Positions 10,090 to 22,441 of a stretch of DNA of 64,000 nt are shown piece by piece. How positions within the stretch are numbered: position 1 is the stretch's first letter; every line of letters begins with the position of its first letter. The notes below the pieces were generated by a model that was not told where the DNA came from, searched no databases, and saw nothing but the letters and a program-made list of their open reading frames with translations. The position numbers and the translations under genes were made by a program. The DNA comes from Usnea hakonensis (Eukaryota > Ascomycota > Lecanoromycetes > Lecanorales > Parmeliaceae): the NCBI GenBank assembly GCA_013423325.1, contig BLJB01000036.1, forward strand, positions 186,001-250,000. The letters run 5' to 3'.

Positions 10090-11416
10090 CGTGGGGCTGA
10101 ATGCTTTTAGTTTGCTAAGACTATTTCCAGAGGTCAATCAAGAAAGGCGTAGGTCTAGACTAGGATGTCTGTGATATAAAAGGGAATGTAAATGTGACGG
10201 GCGAGGCTTCCTCTTAGGCGGAGCAGCCTCTTGAAATGGAAGCGACTGCTCACATAAATCAAGTGGTGACATAGGCTGTACAGGTATGATCTCGCACGAC
10301 CGAGACCGAACAACTCCGTATGCATCATTAGTGTTGCAGTTGGTCATAGACTCTGACACATTCTGAAAGACTAATTATGGAAAAATGAACGGGCGTAGCG
10401 GAAGGGGATGCACAATGATGAAAAGAACAAAAGCCTGCAAGCCAACACTAGTATGCGAGCGAATGAAAAACAAGACCATTCATTAAGGTAGCTAATAGCA
10501 AGCTAAGGCTCACCGGACTTATACTTCTAGTAAGGTTCATTAGCCACGAGAGTACTTTGAGCCTAGGCTTGTACGGAGTAGTACTTGGTGTCGGTTGCCA
10601 CTGAGTAGGACTCGACGAATGACGAAGGGGTTGCTTCCTTTCCATTGCTTAGGTGCTTAGCTTGATAGCATTCGATCGCGTTCGACTAGTCTTAAGTCTG
10701 CTTCTTCTTCCGGCAAAATGGCGGCAGCTGGGGTTTTGAATCCAGCTGCCCGCCCGTATGTGTTTTTGTTGGTGTTGAGTTCATGTAAGGGTTGGGCAGT
10801 GCCATCAGTGGGTGCGTCGCTGCTCTTTTCTTGAACCCACCGCGCGCAGCGAAACGAGACGTTCGAGATCAGAAAGCGGAATAGGTGGCGCCTTCAACTC
10901 TTTGGATGGATCTGGGGCTTGCTTGTGATGACGTTGATTGTGATGGTGATGGTGATGGTGGTAGTAGGTTGGTGGAGGTGGTCTTGAGGAGGGATGGGGA
11001 AAGAAGGGACTGGAAGACTCGAGGGGACAAAGCGTGCGAGGCGGAAAGAAGAGCCCGTGTGACGAAGTTGGGCGCTGGTTGTGATTATTCTTAGGGCAGG
11101 GGTCCCAAAATTCTGGTGTTGGTGACTCTACACATTGTTCGTTATCAGCATTGGGCAGCATAAGCGGGGGATACCGCCAGAGACAAGGCAACGGCAGCTA
11201 GAATAGGCGGCGGATCGAGTCTCGTCGCGCACTGAATGACAGCTTGTTCTGTCGCTATGATCACTTTTTGTATTTCGTATTTCTTATATTGTCACTGCTT
11301 GTCCACACGCAGATCCCACCACGAATAGGTGGGCCTGTCCAGATCTGGTCACTAAGCTCTGTACTCGTACAATCTGAGATCAGTCTGATTTCAAAATTGT
11401 ATCTGAGCCTCACGGC
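10090..11416. other. Intergenic region, no supported gene
   Basis: It contains a short His/Pro-rich open frame on the minus strand (10805-11191) that arises from a GATGGT/GTGATG repeat tract at about 10925-10975, and one TACGGAGTA motif at 10572-10580. The part next to 10090 is the upstream region of the decarboxylase gene. Confidence 0.5.
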
Positions 11417-13303
11417 CTATGGGTTTGGAAACCCCTCGCCTCTCTCATATCTATGGCGTGGATACGTCTCCCCACCATGGCCCACAATTACAGAGCCAAA
11501 CAACCACTTGGCCCTCGCCTCAACCGCATGGTATCTCGTGCCAAAATTCTTCCCATGGCTTTTACATTTGACCAAGTCGTGTTCGAACGACTGAGTATCC
11601 GCGTCCGCATGACACATCTCATGCAGCATTGTCGCAAACATTTGCGTGAAGGGATGAGGGTGTTCAAGCAGGATTGTGTCCGCATTCATCCTTATCGCAC
11701 ATTTCCCCTCGCCCAACCGCACAGTCGTGCCCCATAAATAGTCGATTTCTGTCGACCAGTCTCGTAGCCACCGTACGCAAACGTGACCTCGAAGCCGACC
11801 GCGGAAGAAGATGGTATCGAGGTCGCAGAATGCTTTGATGATAAGATCGGGACCCCAAATACCGTCATGTCCAGCGGCTATTGCACGGAATATTCGCTCA
11901 ATGGCATTCATTTCCGATCTCGCTGGTATTCTGCGCAAGTCGTTGTGTTCGAATATTTCTAAGCATGCTTGCCTTGGGACGACAAATGGACCGTGATTCT
12001 TCTGAGGGAACCATTTCTTTCGAGATGGTTTGCGATCTCTACCCTCGTCTTTTGGGTACTCTCGTCGAGCTAAGCCTCCAGTCGCATCTAAGTCGCTTTG
12101 TGTACAAGTGTACACGGTTCCCGAATCTAATGTGACATCTTTGAAGGCGTCGTCATAGAGCTCCTGCCGAGACTTAGACCATCTGCTCGAGTTTCCAGGA
12201 GAGGAAGGAGTTGGAAGAGGGGGTTCGTGGAAATGGGCCTTCGGGGTCGGAAATGAGTGACCATAATAGGCGTATTCATGCCGGGGATACGGCGTTGAGT
12301 CCCCTTCAAAGCCCAGTAGATTCCAGGCTCTGCTATTTACAGCATATAGTATTGTAGCAAAATTCTTACCATGTCCATCAGCTCTACCAACAGACCACCC
12401 ACCATGGCCCTTTTCCTTGGCTTGAGTTTGCAGGTAAGTATGGCTATCATCGCTCAGCGGTTGAACACGTCATCTCTGTGTTATCGTCCATGCTTACCAC
12501 ATTTCGTGCAATAGCGTAGAGAACATTTGGACGAATCCCAAGCCGTCCGGAGAATGGAAAAATATTTGGTCCGCATTCAACAAAATCACACATTTCCCTT
12601 TTTCTAGATACTGTGTGCTACCCCAACAGTCTTTGCCACAAACACCACCACCATCCCAGGTCAAGCAAACATGTCCTTTGAGCCTGCCGAAGAAGAAAAC
12701 CTTGTCAAGGTCACAAAATGCCTTGATAGCTAGATCCGGCCCCCAGGGTTCGCGGCCTGCCTTTCCAAAAGCCGTCATCAAACGACTCATTGCCTCATCC
12801 TCAGCAACAGACGGTATTCTCGTCGGGTGATTACGATCAAACACTTCGCGTGCTGCTGTCCTGGCTTCAACAAATGGCCCATGGTTTTTGTGAGGGAACC
12901 ATTTAGTCTTGTCCTTTTTGTAGTATGCTTTCATGGCTGTGTGGCGATTTACACCTCCGGACGCATCGAGCTCTTCTTTGGTGCATGGATATTCCGTTCC
13001 TGTGTCCACAGATACTTCATAGAAAGCCTCTTTATATAGCTCCTGAGGGCTTCTGCGAAAGACTGGGATTGTGTTTTGGTGTTGGAGTCCGTGGCTATTG
13101 CGTGGATAATATGAATTGGGAGGTCCTCTGCTGCCGTCCGTGCGTACGGAATGAGCATGTGTTCGAATGAGGACATCTTCATGAGGTAGATGTTCAGATA
13201 CATCAGATTCATACCTGGCGAAGATGCTGAAGGTAGCGGCTGACCCTAGTGGCTCCCCCGAATCTATCTCTTCGGGTCCAAGGGCACTTGAAGGAAGGCC
13301 CAT
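11417..13303 (-). CDS. Protein with two tandem SprT-like zinc metalloprotease domains
   Basis: Exons are 13303-12498 and 12443-11417, giving 610 residues. SprT-like domains (as in SPRTN/Wss1-type DNA-protein crosslink proteases) carry HExxH plus a third His. Each half has the same order of blocks: RS-x-QELY, a Cys-rich CTxxxLDA(S/T)GG start, KWFPxKNHGPFV, WGPDLxIKAFCDLDxxFFxGRLxGHVC, then HEMCH and HGKNF. The motifs HEMCH lie at about residues 266-270 and 543-547; HGKNF supplies the likely third ligand. The first HEMCH is created only by splicing the 54-nt intron 12444-12497, which joins TG to C. Unspliced, the frame reads HEMW-stop and looks like two separate genes. Both domains keep their key residues. 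Target and location are unknown; no nuclear signal or PCNA-binding box was identified with confidence. Confidence 0.8.
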
Positions 13304-14122
13304 GGTTCCCTTTGCCTTGGTACTATCAACATTTGAGCGAGAGACTGTTCCAGGAAGCTTGTGATCGTAGATGTTTCGTAGCCAGACTACAAATAAGGAA
13401 AGCCGAAGAATAATCAGAAATTCAATGCAGCTGTGATAGCTTTCAGATCATCAGAGAAATAAATAGTCTCAAGTTCAACTTGAAGCCTGCAATACTCCCT
13501 AAATCAACCCACCGGAATTAACACTTCATCCCACTTTACCCCTCTCAATCCTACGCGCCCAGCATGTGGCCTTAACACAAAATCACAGCAATCAGCAGAC
13601 CTCATCCTTCCTCATATCTTCCGTTCCTGAAGCCTGATTGGACACCCATTTCCGATGAGGCGAGTCATTGGACGGATACATCGAAACAAGATCCGCACAT
13701 AACACTTTTGGGTCATTAGACTGGTACACTGAAATAAGATCCCCTCATAACACTGATATTTGGAGACAGATTTTTTAGAGCGTTTTAGGATGATTGTTCT
13801 AGGTAGATACTGCTTGAGGGGTTAAAGGTACCCTTTGATCCCAGACTCAGGTCAATTCAGGACCACGGTCTCGCAAAATGTAAAATGCCACTGACTGCAA
13901 GGTTCGGCCATTCCTTCGCGTGATCCAGCCAATTAGCCTCTGCTAAGACTGAAGGACATTATGGCACACTCAGTCTTAGAGTGGACTATCGTTGCTGTTG
14001 CACCCAGACGCTCGATCAGTCGTTGATGCTGAACATCAAGTGCAGGCTCAGGACATCCTTTAGGATTTGTCGATGCGATCACAGAATAGACGTCTGCAGA
14101 ACTGCACATGCCTCGTTCAGAT
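13304..14122. other. Upstream region of the SprT-like gene, with promoter repeats
   Basis: No gene is seen. TTAACAC occurs at 13518-13524 and 13572-13578, and an imperfect direct repeat of about 45 bases lies at 13662-13754. Confidence 0.4.
13662..13754. repeat. Two imperfect tandem copies of a 45-bp unit
   Basis: Copies lie at about 13662-13706 and 13711-13754. Both contain a TCATTxGAC start, an A-rich AAxAAGATCC core and a CATAACACT end. They are 360-450 bases upstream of the SprT-like gene start. Confidence 0.6.
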
Positions 14123-14689
14123 TCAAGGGTCCGAACATCGCCTCACTGGCAAGTCTGACCCAGAAGTCTCTTTGTTGCACCTATCACAAGGCCCGTAGAG
14201 TCTAGTCTCATATCCATCCTCGCCGAGGTGCCTCTTAGCGCAATAGGCATCAACTACCATATCCCTCGCCTGTTTCCAGTCCGGCATTGTAGTTGTTGAT
14301 ATACCGAGCACAGAGTCTGATGCCTCATACCAAATTCCTAACTCCTCCTGCTGCTCCCAACCTAGGCTGCCACATAGCCAATGGAGCATCTCCCACAAGA
14401 TATATAGCTCAGTGACACCTATACAATCGAGATCTTGTCGGCACTTTGGTTGCATGGAGGGATGAGACTGTGCAAGCACACAGCGACGGAGAAAATAGAA
14501 GCTTCGAGCGACCCGGTTCGCGTTCGTGGGAAAGGAAATGCGCTGGGTGGACAATACAGTCATTGTTGCAGCGGCGCTCGGAGAGTATGAAGTATGACTC
14601 GGCGAGGGATGAGGGCCATTCAATCTCACGGTTGTTTGCCAGAAGGTGCCGTAGACGAGGCTGGAAGTCTGGATAAGACATTTTTTCAC
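14123..14689 (-). pseudogene. Uncertain or decayed small gene
   Basis: Two overlapping minus-strand frames each look partly coding. One begins MSYPDFQPRLRHLL (ATG at 14681). The other ends with LYILWEMLHWLCGSLGW, KQARDMVVDAYCAKRHLG and a CDRC pair. A frameshift or an intron near 14440 would join them, but the only visible donor/acceptor pair encloses about 30 bases, too short for a normal intron. No family is recognised. Confidence 0.3.
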
Positions 14690-16288
14690 CGTCGGTAAGA
14701 TTCCTGATAAGGCTTGGCTTTGGACTGGGAATTTCCGTCCTTGGGGATTGGGCGCTAAGATGTACCTAAGGCTTAGATAGCCTTAGAGGCCCCGATCCGG
14801 CAATTGATCCCTGTAGGGTACCCACAACTCTTACACTCGTACCCCTGGAACGAGAACCCCACAGTGACCTGTCTAATACTTAAAATCCCCTAGCCCCCGC
14901 CTTTTACAGCTGACGCAAATCGATCTCTATATACAGAAGATCAGCACTATTCGACTCAGTCTTGGGGTATGATTGAGACGGGTCTCCTCGATTTCTGGGC
15001 TGGCTGGAGCACCAAAAGCGGTGAATCTTGGTCTCACATCTGATGAACCAAGCGCGCTGCACGATAAGCTTCCCAAGGCCGGGTACTTGTAGTGCAAGGC
15101 TTGAGTCGTGACGCCAAAGATCGCCCCCAAATATAGCACCGACGTCGGATTTTTTGTGATATACCGATACGTGTTTCATCAGAAGTTGCTTCTCCAGGTA
15201 GACAACCACAGTCTCTAGGCTCTTGATACGATTTTCTAGGCTGCGACCGTATCTGGTAACCAGCAGATAACTCCGAGAAGATATCGCAGACAGTTCGCTG
15301 ATGGGCGTTTCGGGGCTGTCTAGGGGCCTTAGCGGTTTGGGCAATGTCAGGTATGCTCAGAGATATATCAGTGCGGTAAATGCCATAGCTGACGCACTTT
15401 CAAAGCGGTCCCGGAACATTGTGAGCAGGCTCGTGAAAAGTTGCGAAGCAAGCAGAAACCAACAATGGCCATTGGCAGCTCTATCGGGGATTTTTTTTTC
15501 CCCCTTGACTGGCTGAGACCCTTCTAAGATCGAAATGGGACTGATGCATGGTGCACTGCAGGGTAAGTCTCCTTCTGCCTTTGGCGAAGGAAACGGTACT
15601 CTTACAACTTACTGGCCGTGGGCGGTATGACATCTTCACTCCTTCGCGCAGCGCGTAGGTCGATCGTTCCACGCGATCTCTTCTCGTACTAAAGATAAAT
15701 CAGTCTTCAGCACAGGAGGCCTTCCTCCCATCATTATATCGTTCATGTCTAAAGCAAGTTCTGATAGCGCTAGAGAAGTATACAAGTCTCATGCTCTTAC
15801 ATTTATATTGTAACTATCCGACAAAGAGGTGGAGCATGAGCGGTGCGAAGGCTCTCTTGGACGAGAGGAACGACGGATGGATTCACAGAAGCATGCTTGT
15901 CACCAGCTGGCAGAGCGCTGGGCCGGCGCTAGATGTGAGTAGGTTTAGTCGTAATCGAACCAGCTAACTTCTAGTAGGAGGTCCAGGCTCAAGAGGAAAA
16001 TGCGATTGTAGCGGCTGTTGTGGGTCAGTATGCGGCAGATACTAAAGATCCCAAGTGACTGTCCGAAGTCCACAAGCCGCCAGACTACCTCCTTAACCTA
16101 TCCTCTCATCGAACATGAGGGATAAGAAACAAGAAGTGTTGGCGGATAATTCGCATATCGGTTACGCTTTCACATAGTTCAACTTTCCATCCGCTGGCTC
16201 AATCTTCAAGGAAGGGCCATCCGCCAAACGTTAACAAAGTTTTGCAAGCTGCCACTCTCTCGACAGACTGTCCTTGATTTCGCGAGTC
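14690..16288. other. Intergenic region with a possible decayed coiled-coil segment
   Basis: A minus-strand frame at 14904-15344 includes SLENRIKSLETVVVYLEKQL, which resembles the short coiled coil after fungal Zn2Cys6 domains, and just upstream in another frame ACSQC is readable. The Cys spacing of a real Zn2Cys6 domain is not there, so this is at most a relic. The rest (15500-16288) shows nothing clear. Confidence 0.25.
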
Positions 16289-17335
16289 ATGGCGACTCAT
16301 TTTGTCTATTCTTTCGCATTGCCCGCTCTATTGATTAGCCATGTTCTGACAGCCGCGACTGCACTCACCTCCGCCAGTGATGCCTCCAACCTCATTGCCC
16401 TAGCGGCTGGAATGAACGTTTCAGCACTCGGTATCCCTGAACCACCGGCCGGGTTCGACCTGACCTACGATTTAGGAGGGCCCAAGCTCCGCCAGACATC
16501 ATGTCTCATGAACACCATAGCCGCATTGAAGGAACTAGCACTTGGAGACTGGCTCGGCAAGGTGAATGACGGGACAGAATACAGACTTGACAGCTACCCC
16601 GAAGTAGGCATTACTGTTGCGACCCCAAAGATCAACGGCAACATACAAGCGCGCTTTATAATTTGGGCCATCTGCCTCGGAGTTTCCAACATGATCAAGA
16701 AGAAGACATTCGAATTGGAGCAGATTGAGCTTAAGTGGGAACAGCGTTTCCTTGGATGGGTCCAAATTTTCAATCATCCATCCGGTCCAGGCTTGACGAT
16801 TGAAGAAAGCCAACAGAAAAGTCCTCTCGATTTGAAAAACCTATCAGCGAATGTAATGAGTACGAACCACACAACAGAAGTAATACCCATCAACATCACG
16901 AATACCGTCACCGCGGACAACACGAACGATCCAACCGAAGCGCGACTGAACGTGACCTTCGTGCCTTACGGCGAGTACCTCGGCATCTACGATGTGTTTG
17001 TCCCCCTGATGAGTGCACTGGCCGACATGGCCCAACTCCCTATTACTCACCTATCGACTGGTTTGTTTATTGGTCTTCCAGGTTATAGAGGTTTTATCTG
17101 CGTTTTGCCTGTAGTGCCCGAACGGACTAGCCCGCCGTTCTTGGAATACGGGTGGTTGATCAGAAGCTTAAATCGGGTTCCGACGTACATGCTGGACAAT
17201 GGCCGTTTCGGCGAGGTGGAAATCTGGATTGAGGTTGATCAGGTGAAGGTGGGGTTTGGCAGGTTCTGTCTGAGGCCGGACCTCTGTGGCCTGAGAGCTT
17301 CGCTTCCGGTACCCTTAGAGGTAGCAAGGAGTTGA
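16289..17335 (+). CDS. Secreted or lumenal protein of unknown function
   Basis: A single-exon ORF of 348 residues from the ATG at 16289; an in-frame upstream TTG is ignored. The first 25 residues (MATHFVYSFALPALLISHVLTAA) form a clear signal peptide. The mature part has several N-x-S/T sites (NVSA, NLSA, NHTT, NITN, NVTF) and six Cys, including a closing RFCLRPDLCGLR, as expected for a disulfide-bonded extracellular protein. The segment FIGLPGYRGFICVLPVV is hydrophobic but not clearly membrane-spanning. I do not recognise the family. The upstream 16200-16288 holds a CT-rich stretch. Confidence 0.7.
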   Translation: MATHFVYSFALPALLISHVLTAATALTSASDASNLIALAAGMNVSALGIPEPPAGFDLTYDLGGPKLRQTSCLMNTIAALKELALGDWLGKVNDGTEYRLDSYPEVGITVATPKINGNIQARFIIWAICLGVSNMIKKKTFELEQIELKWEQRFLGWVQIFNHPSGPGLTIEESQQKSPLDLKNLSANVMSTNHTTEVIPINITNTVTADNTNDPTEARLNVTFVPYGEYLGIYDVFVPLMSALADMAQLPITHLSTGLFIGLPGYRGFICVLPVVPERTSPPFLEYGWLIRSLNRVPTYMLDNGRFGEVEIWIEVDQVKVGFGRFCLRPDLCGLRASLPVPLEVARS

Positions 17336-18024
17336 AGCTTACGCATCATGATCTAACTCAGTCATGACAACAATGCAACGGGTGTAAGTGAATGGTAAGG
17401 AGTCAACGTAAGTATATGAGAAAAGAGAGCTGTGACATTCGCTTTTAAGAGCCATTCTTCTGTGGGCAGTAAAATATTTTATCGTCAGATACCCTCTTCA
17501 CAATCATTCTATCTGTATGATAGACTGTCCTGTCCAGTCACTTATCTGACACGTATGCCTCTTGCTCATCAATCCCAGCTACAGCAATCTTGCTTCCTGT
17601 CTCCCTTCCTGCTTGCGACTCGATGATGATGACGAGGTTTGTAGCGACAGTCATCGTGGTGTTCCACGGCTATCCTTCTATTCGTCCAAGCCGGCACCAC
17701 CTTCTCTGCGTTGACACGCCGATGCTGGTAGTGTCGGCTGGCGTTGCCGAAGTCCGAACGAGGGTGTAGTAGGTCGGTGCAGGACGACGATTTGAAATAG
17801 CGCAGGAGGTTCTATCTTTCAAAAGACCGACTGACTCTGTGGTTCGTGTTAGACGCTGAGTTTACGGAAAAGACGCATTGTTGCCGAATAGATCGCAGCC
17901 TTTCGCGAGTCAAAATTGTGGGTTCATCTAGGCTCCCTTGACAAATGGTTAGAACAGCTGCTCCACTATTAGCAGAGTGGACGCCTTTCTTCGACGAATC
18001 CCTTACGGTGGAAGGGCCGAAGTC
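17336..18024. other. Intergenic region, no gene seen
   Basis: Only short open frames with no start context, splice sites or recognisable motifs. Confidence 0.5.
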
Positions 18025-18339
18025 CTAGCGAAGCCGAGACTGTGACAAAGGAAGTGCAGCTGTCATCGGTCCGAATGGCCTGTGGGTCAATGCATGATCA
18101 CGTCCGTCTTGCATAGAGGCTTGAAGTAGTGTGCATGACCCGCACTTGGAGTGAGGACAAGCACCGCACCTGTCAGGAGAAGACGCAGAGTTGTTAACAT
18201 GTGCGCACTGGTGACAGATCCAATAAGTGGTACGCTCATTGGGAACGGACAGAACAGGAGTTTCGGGTGAACGGCTCCTGTCAAAGAGTGGTCCTGGGGT
18301 GCCCTCTACCACAGCTTGAAACACTGGTGGTATGCGCAT
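18025..18339 (-). CDS. Small Cys-rich zinc-ribbon-like protein
   Basis: Encodes 104 residues from the ATG at 18337-18339. The centre reads YWICHQCAHVNN, then DRCGACPHSKCGSC: a C-x2-C pair, a spacer of 15 residues, then C-x2-C-x3-C-x2-C. This resembles the short fungal proteins whose WxCxxC...C.xC.H..C..C core probably binds zinc, somewhat like RanBP2 fingers. Flanking regions are low in complexity. The C-terminal third has no visible domain. Function unknown. Confidence 0.55.
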   Translation of the reverse strand: MRIPPVFQAVVEGTPGPLFDRSRSPETPVLSVPNERTTYWICHQCAHVNNSASSPDRCGACPHSKCGSCTLLQASMQDGRDHALTHRPFGPMTAALPLSQSRLR

Positions 18340-21300
18340 GGTGATGGTGGTGTCTCGTAGGGACTCTTTTATAAGTGTAAGACCGTTTATTTAACAGATT
18401 TGTTGTCATAGCCTTGTTTATATGCCTCCTACGTAGGATGACATGGGAAAGTTTCTGGCTAATGCGCACTATGCAGAAATCTGTGGAACTAAGCTGCAAA
18501 CCGTTAGATCATGCAAGATGGCACAACAATTAGTCCCATGACACCGTCAGAGGAGTCCAAGCTGAGCAGCTCAATCAGACGCACCTATCAATCTACTCTC
18601 GACTGGGTTAAGAGGGAAGGTTGTAACGATGGTGCGACCGGATTGCGATCCTTGCCAATGCTGAAACAAGAGACAATGCCAAATCGCGCAAGATGAGCCG
18701 ACTCGTACCCCAGTGATATTGGGCTCTGAAATATAATGTATGGAGTCCCGAAAACTTGTTGAGGCGACCATTGGATCAGGTTGTTAACGTCGTCGCTGAT
18801 GACACGACCCGCGGTCACTGCCGAGGCAGTCCACGGATGATTCAGAAACTATCCACTGATCTCAAGCAATGCAATGGTCAATTAAAAGTATGTTTTGAAC
18901 ATGTTATGACTACTGGATTTGAGATCCGCGCCGCGCAATTTGTGGCCACTAAGACAGGCGATCTTTGGTCCGAATAGAAGATCAGTCCAGCCGTGGGTCT
19001 ACCACGCTTTGCTATGTCACGACGACGAGCCACTCGCCTGTTGTCTCCTCGAATGTTACAGCAGTGTTCTAATACGTGGGACCGTTGTAACGGTACAATG
19101 GCGTGTGAAACGGCAAATCCTGAACTGCACCATAAAGCTTTCCTTGATAGGAATCATCACAATCAAGGTCCGTATCGTCTTACACACTCATCGCCTCTGA
19201 CTCAATCATCGGATACGGTTGGGAGCGAAAGATCATTGAATTTGCGGAGTGAAGATCTGAGACTCATGAATAAGAGACCAAGCCAAGGAAAGCGCGATCC
19301 ACACATGAACACCTCCTTTCGGGGATATAATTGCCTCATATGCCCTCGACTCACACAAAATATCCGCCCACTAACTCATTATCATTTCCTGAAACTATCA
19401 CCTTCGCTCATTTCTTCCATTCCACCCAGCGGTTTTCTCGCCCCAGTTCCCGCGTCATCCTTCTCGCTGCTCCTCCAAAGTGGCATTCACTCCACAACAC
19501 ACCTTACTTCCAACTATACTTAGTCTCCATACATGCTGAAGCCTCGAAAAGAGCCTGAACATGTTCCGAACGAATCCTCGAACTTACTACTTCTAGAAAG
19601 ATTGGACACTCCGTATCATCCGGCAGCTAGCCGACCTCTTCGAAGCCGCGATTGGAGCTCCAAAAATTCTCGATACTGGGAAGCGCTTTCCGCATATCCA
19701 CCTGCCCAGATAATCTGCGCGACCCTCCCCCCCTCACATCTACAGTGCCGAGACCGTCAGGACTGGGACAAGTTGCGTCCAGCGCTGGTATGTAATGATG
19801 TTGCGTATTGTAGAGGATGAAAGTATGCTGAGCTGATGCGTAGTTTAGAGGGAGCTCTTTGAGAACCACGGAGAACTTTATTTTGACTTTGAGGGCCACC
19901 ATTAGTTTGGAAACATCTACTTCCATGCCATTAGGATACGTGCGTCATCTGTCTGTCTGACTTTTGCCATGTGCTCCATGATGCCGTTCTTTTGAGACCA
20001 CATTTGGTCGCTATACTCTCTGTAAACGGGTCTTCACGAGTATGTATTGCACAGTAATATATGTGGACAGCAGCTGACTTCGAAGTGGGCCAAAGAGCAG
20101 ACCATGAGTTTCGGGACAGAACGTGTAGTCAGGCAACCTCATATCGTTTGGGGTGCTTTCCAAACGCAGATATATCGATGGTTTTGAGGACACGCACGTG
20201 TTTGAACAATCGGACTAGAGATCAATCGCTAGATCCTAGGAGTCATCGAAGGCAATACAGACAAAATGTACACTTAACGAAGCTCCTTGTAGGCCAGGGT
20301 TGAATCATAATTGTCTTAGTCGATGAGGGTAAATCCATCAAGCATCTCTGATCGATAGCTTTGATCTGACAACAAAAGTTACTTGATCACCGGGTTCTTT
20401 TGCACAAGCATCATATTCGCATCATATTTGGTTTCTATCTTGCTTAGTAGAGATATCACTGACATATCTACATAGTCAATCAAGTGCCTCTTCAATTATC
20501 AAATTTACCACCGACATAACCATCTGGATCTATCGTTCTCACCCTGAAAAGCATTTGGAGTAGTTGGATTTACACGGCGCAATGTAGCATCAAATATAGC
20601 GGAAGCAGTAAAAGTATTTATAAAACTATACTTGAAATGAGGAGAGCACCAGAGAGAAATTTCCGGACTCATACTACCACTGTCAAATGCACTTTAAGCT
20701 TACCGACTATTAGCATTATTCATCACGCACTGCTGACATGTCAGACTATCTTGCCTATCAAATACGATGATAAGAAACAGAACAGCTGCCAGGTCCTGCT
20801 CGAACAAGGAGTTGATGGCTCCACTGGGTGGCACAGTAAGCGCAATATTTTCCACGTCCTGGGCCTTTGTGACACCCACATATGCCGTCTCATGAGCTCA
20901 ATCATCTGCTGCTAAACTTGACGGGTTTTGGTGCTCTCGTGGGGCGTGGACCCACGAATCCGGCAATTGGACGAACTTCGGGTGGGCGTCAACAGACTCT
21001 GAGGAAAACCGAGAAGCAGCGATGATAAATGGAAGGCAGATTTTGTGGACGAAATAGTCTTCTTTGTCCTCACAATGGGCCCAGAAGAGCACAGTTTCAT
21101 GCTTGATGATTTGTAGATTGCGAGAGGTCTATTGTTCTACGCACCTAGTGAAGGGATTATGTTTCGAACAAACTATCGCCAGAGATGGAGATTGGGATAA
21201 GGAAGAATCTATAAGCGAGCTTTTATCGTTTTCCAAAACATGGAGAGGGCTTTCTCTGGGAGAAACCATTGGGTATTTATCATATATCGTAGTTAAAAAC

Positions 21301-21350
21301 TTACCGTTCTCCCAATAATCTTACAGCCCACACTCCATTACACTTACCAC
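18340..21350. other. Three-kilobase region without a supported gene
   Basis: Short open frames on both strands lack introns, start context or recognisable motifs. The most coding-like are 19533-19820 (+) and a minus-strand stretch ending at 20898 (HETVLFWAHCEDKEDYFVHKI), which could be a relic exon. An AT-rich block spans about 20320-20640. No element ends were identified. Confidence 0.35.
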
Positions 21351-21662
21351 TCACCGACCAGCCCCAGTAGCAGAATTCCGAAAAACCTCAAAAGCCAAAT
21401 CAGCACGCTCCATCACCCCTCTTACCTCCAGCGCTTTTTGCTCCCTGAACTTTTGTTTCTGATCCACCGTCATCGCCGACGTCCTCTCCAACTCTCTCCT
21501 CTTCAACAACTTTCTGTCTTCTGCAAGAACGGCGTCAGCACGTTCGATCAGTTTCTGGAGTCCTTGGTCTCTGCGCTCTGCCAACTTTCTCTTCTCTTCT
21601 TCGGTCATGGTGGATAGTCTGTCGCTCTGCTCGTAGTCCAGACGCTTTTGTGCGTAGTCCAT
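21351..21662 (-). CDS. Small charged helical protein
   Basis: Encodes 103 residues if the start is the ATG at 21660-21662 (MDYAQKRLDYEQ). The frame is open further upstream, but that part is Ser/Thr/Asn-rich and looks like untranslated leader. The product is almost wholly Glu/Lys/Arg/Ala-rich with two similar halves (TMTEEEKRKLAERRDQGLQKL and TVDQKQKFREQKALEVRGVM), each followed by a RADA/RADL stretch, so it may be a duplicated helical hairpin. No family recognised. Confidence 0.5.
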   Translation of the reverse strand: MDYAQKRLDYEQSDRLSTMTEEEKRKLAERRDQGLQKLIERADAVLAEDRKLLKRRELERTSAMTVDQKQKFREQKALEVRGVMERADLAFEVFRNSATGAGR

Positions 21663-22441
21663 TGTTGTGGTGGGGTGGTTGAGGGGGTTCGAGATGGAGC
21701 TGTGGGAGGGGTTGGTTGAGGTGGTTTTGTTGAGAGACTTGGTTGAGAGAGAGATTGTTGGTTGAGAGCGGGCTGCAGTTAGAATCCTGGGGCTAGAGAA
21801 GAGGCTATATGTATGCGTGCGATGCGACAAAGTATTTGTATTTTGAAGGCATGTTCACAACAAAGCAGGACGTTGTTCAATATACTATTGTTGCATATAG
21901 TCGAAATCGCTTTATCCTTGTTTGTTTGTGAACAGGGTATTGTTCTCGCGAGATCAATGCCATTGTGTCATCTAGAGACTGGATTGATTGTGTCTTCCGG
22001 ATCTTCCTATCCCGGTGTTCCTTTATCAGGATATGATGGTGCCTAAAGCGGATGATGTAGTAGACTCAAAGACCCCCCGAAGGCTTGATATATTGGGCCA
22101 ATTGAAGTCCGATTTCTTAGGTGGCACGGCATTGGGGTTCAGGTCGAAGACCTCGTGCTACATTAATTATTATCGCCTGATTGCGACCTGGCACATCCGT
22201 TGATGTGTTGGTCACGAACGTATGAGTATGTTGAAATTCGCGGGAAAAAAAGTCAGCAGCATAAACAACCACTATGTCCGGCATCTAAGCCGATAAGTGT
22301 GTCCTGTGTTGTTTTCATCAAGCGAGAATTCAATTAAGCAAAGTCAGCTCTATTCCTGGAAATATCTAAGGCTACTTATGAGATACCAATAGTATTTGCT
22401 AGTCGATGGACGACTCCCAACGTTCCAGCCAATTCTGACAC
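21663..22441. other. Intergenic region, no gene seen
   Basis: Nothing recognisable apart from short open frames. Confidence 0.5.

Noticed and set aside
10805..11191. His-rich minus-strand ORF
   Set aside because: Product of a GATGGT repeat tract; no other support.
11417..12115. Separate one-domain SprT-like gene
   Set aside because: Its apparent start is a GTG inside a frame that stays open upstream through the intron into the first domain.
15300..15480. Zn2Cys6 transcription factor
   Set aside because: Only one C-x2-C pair and a coiled-coil-like stretch are readable, in different frames.
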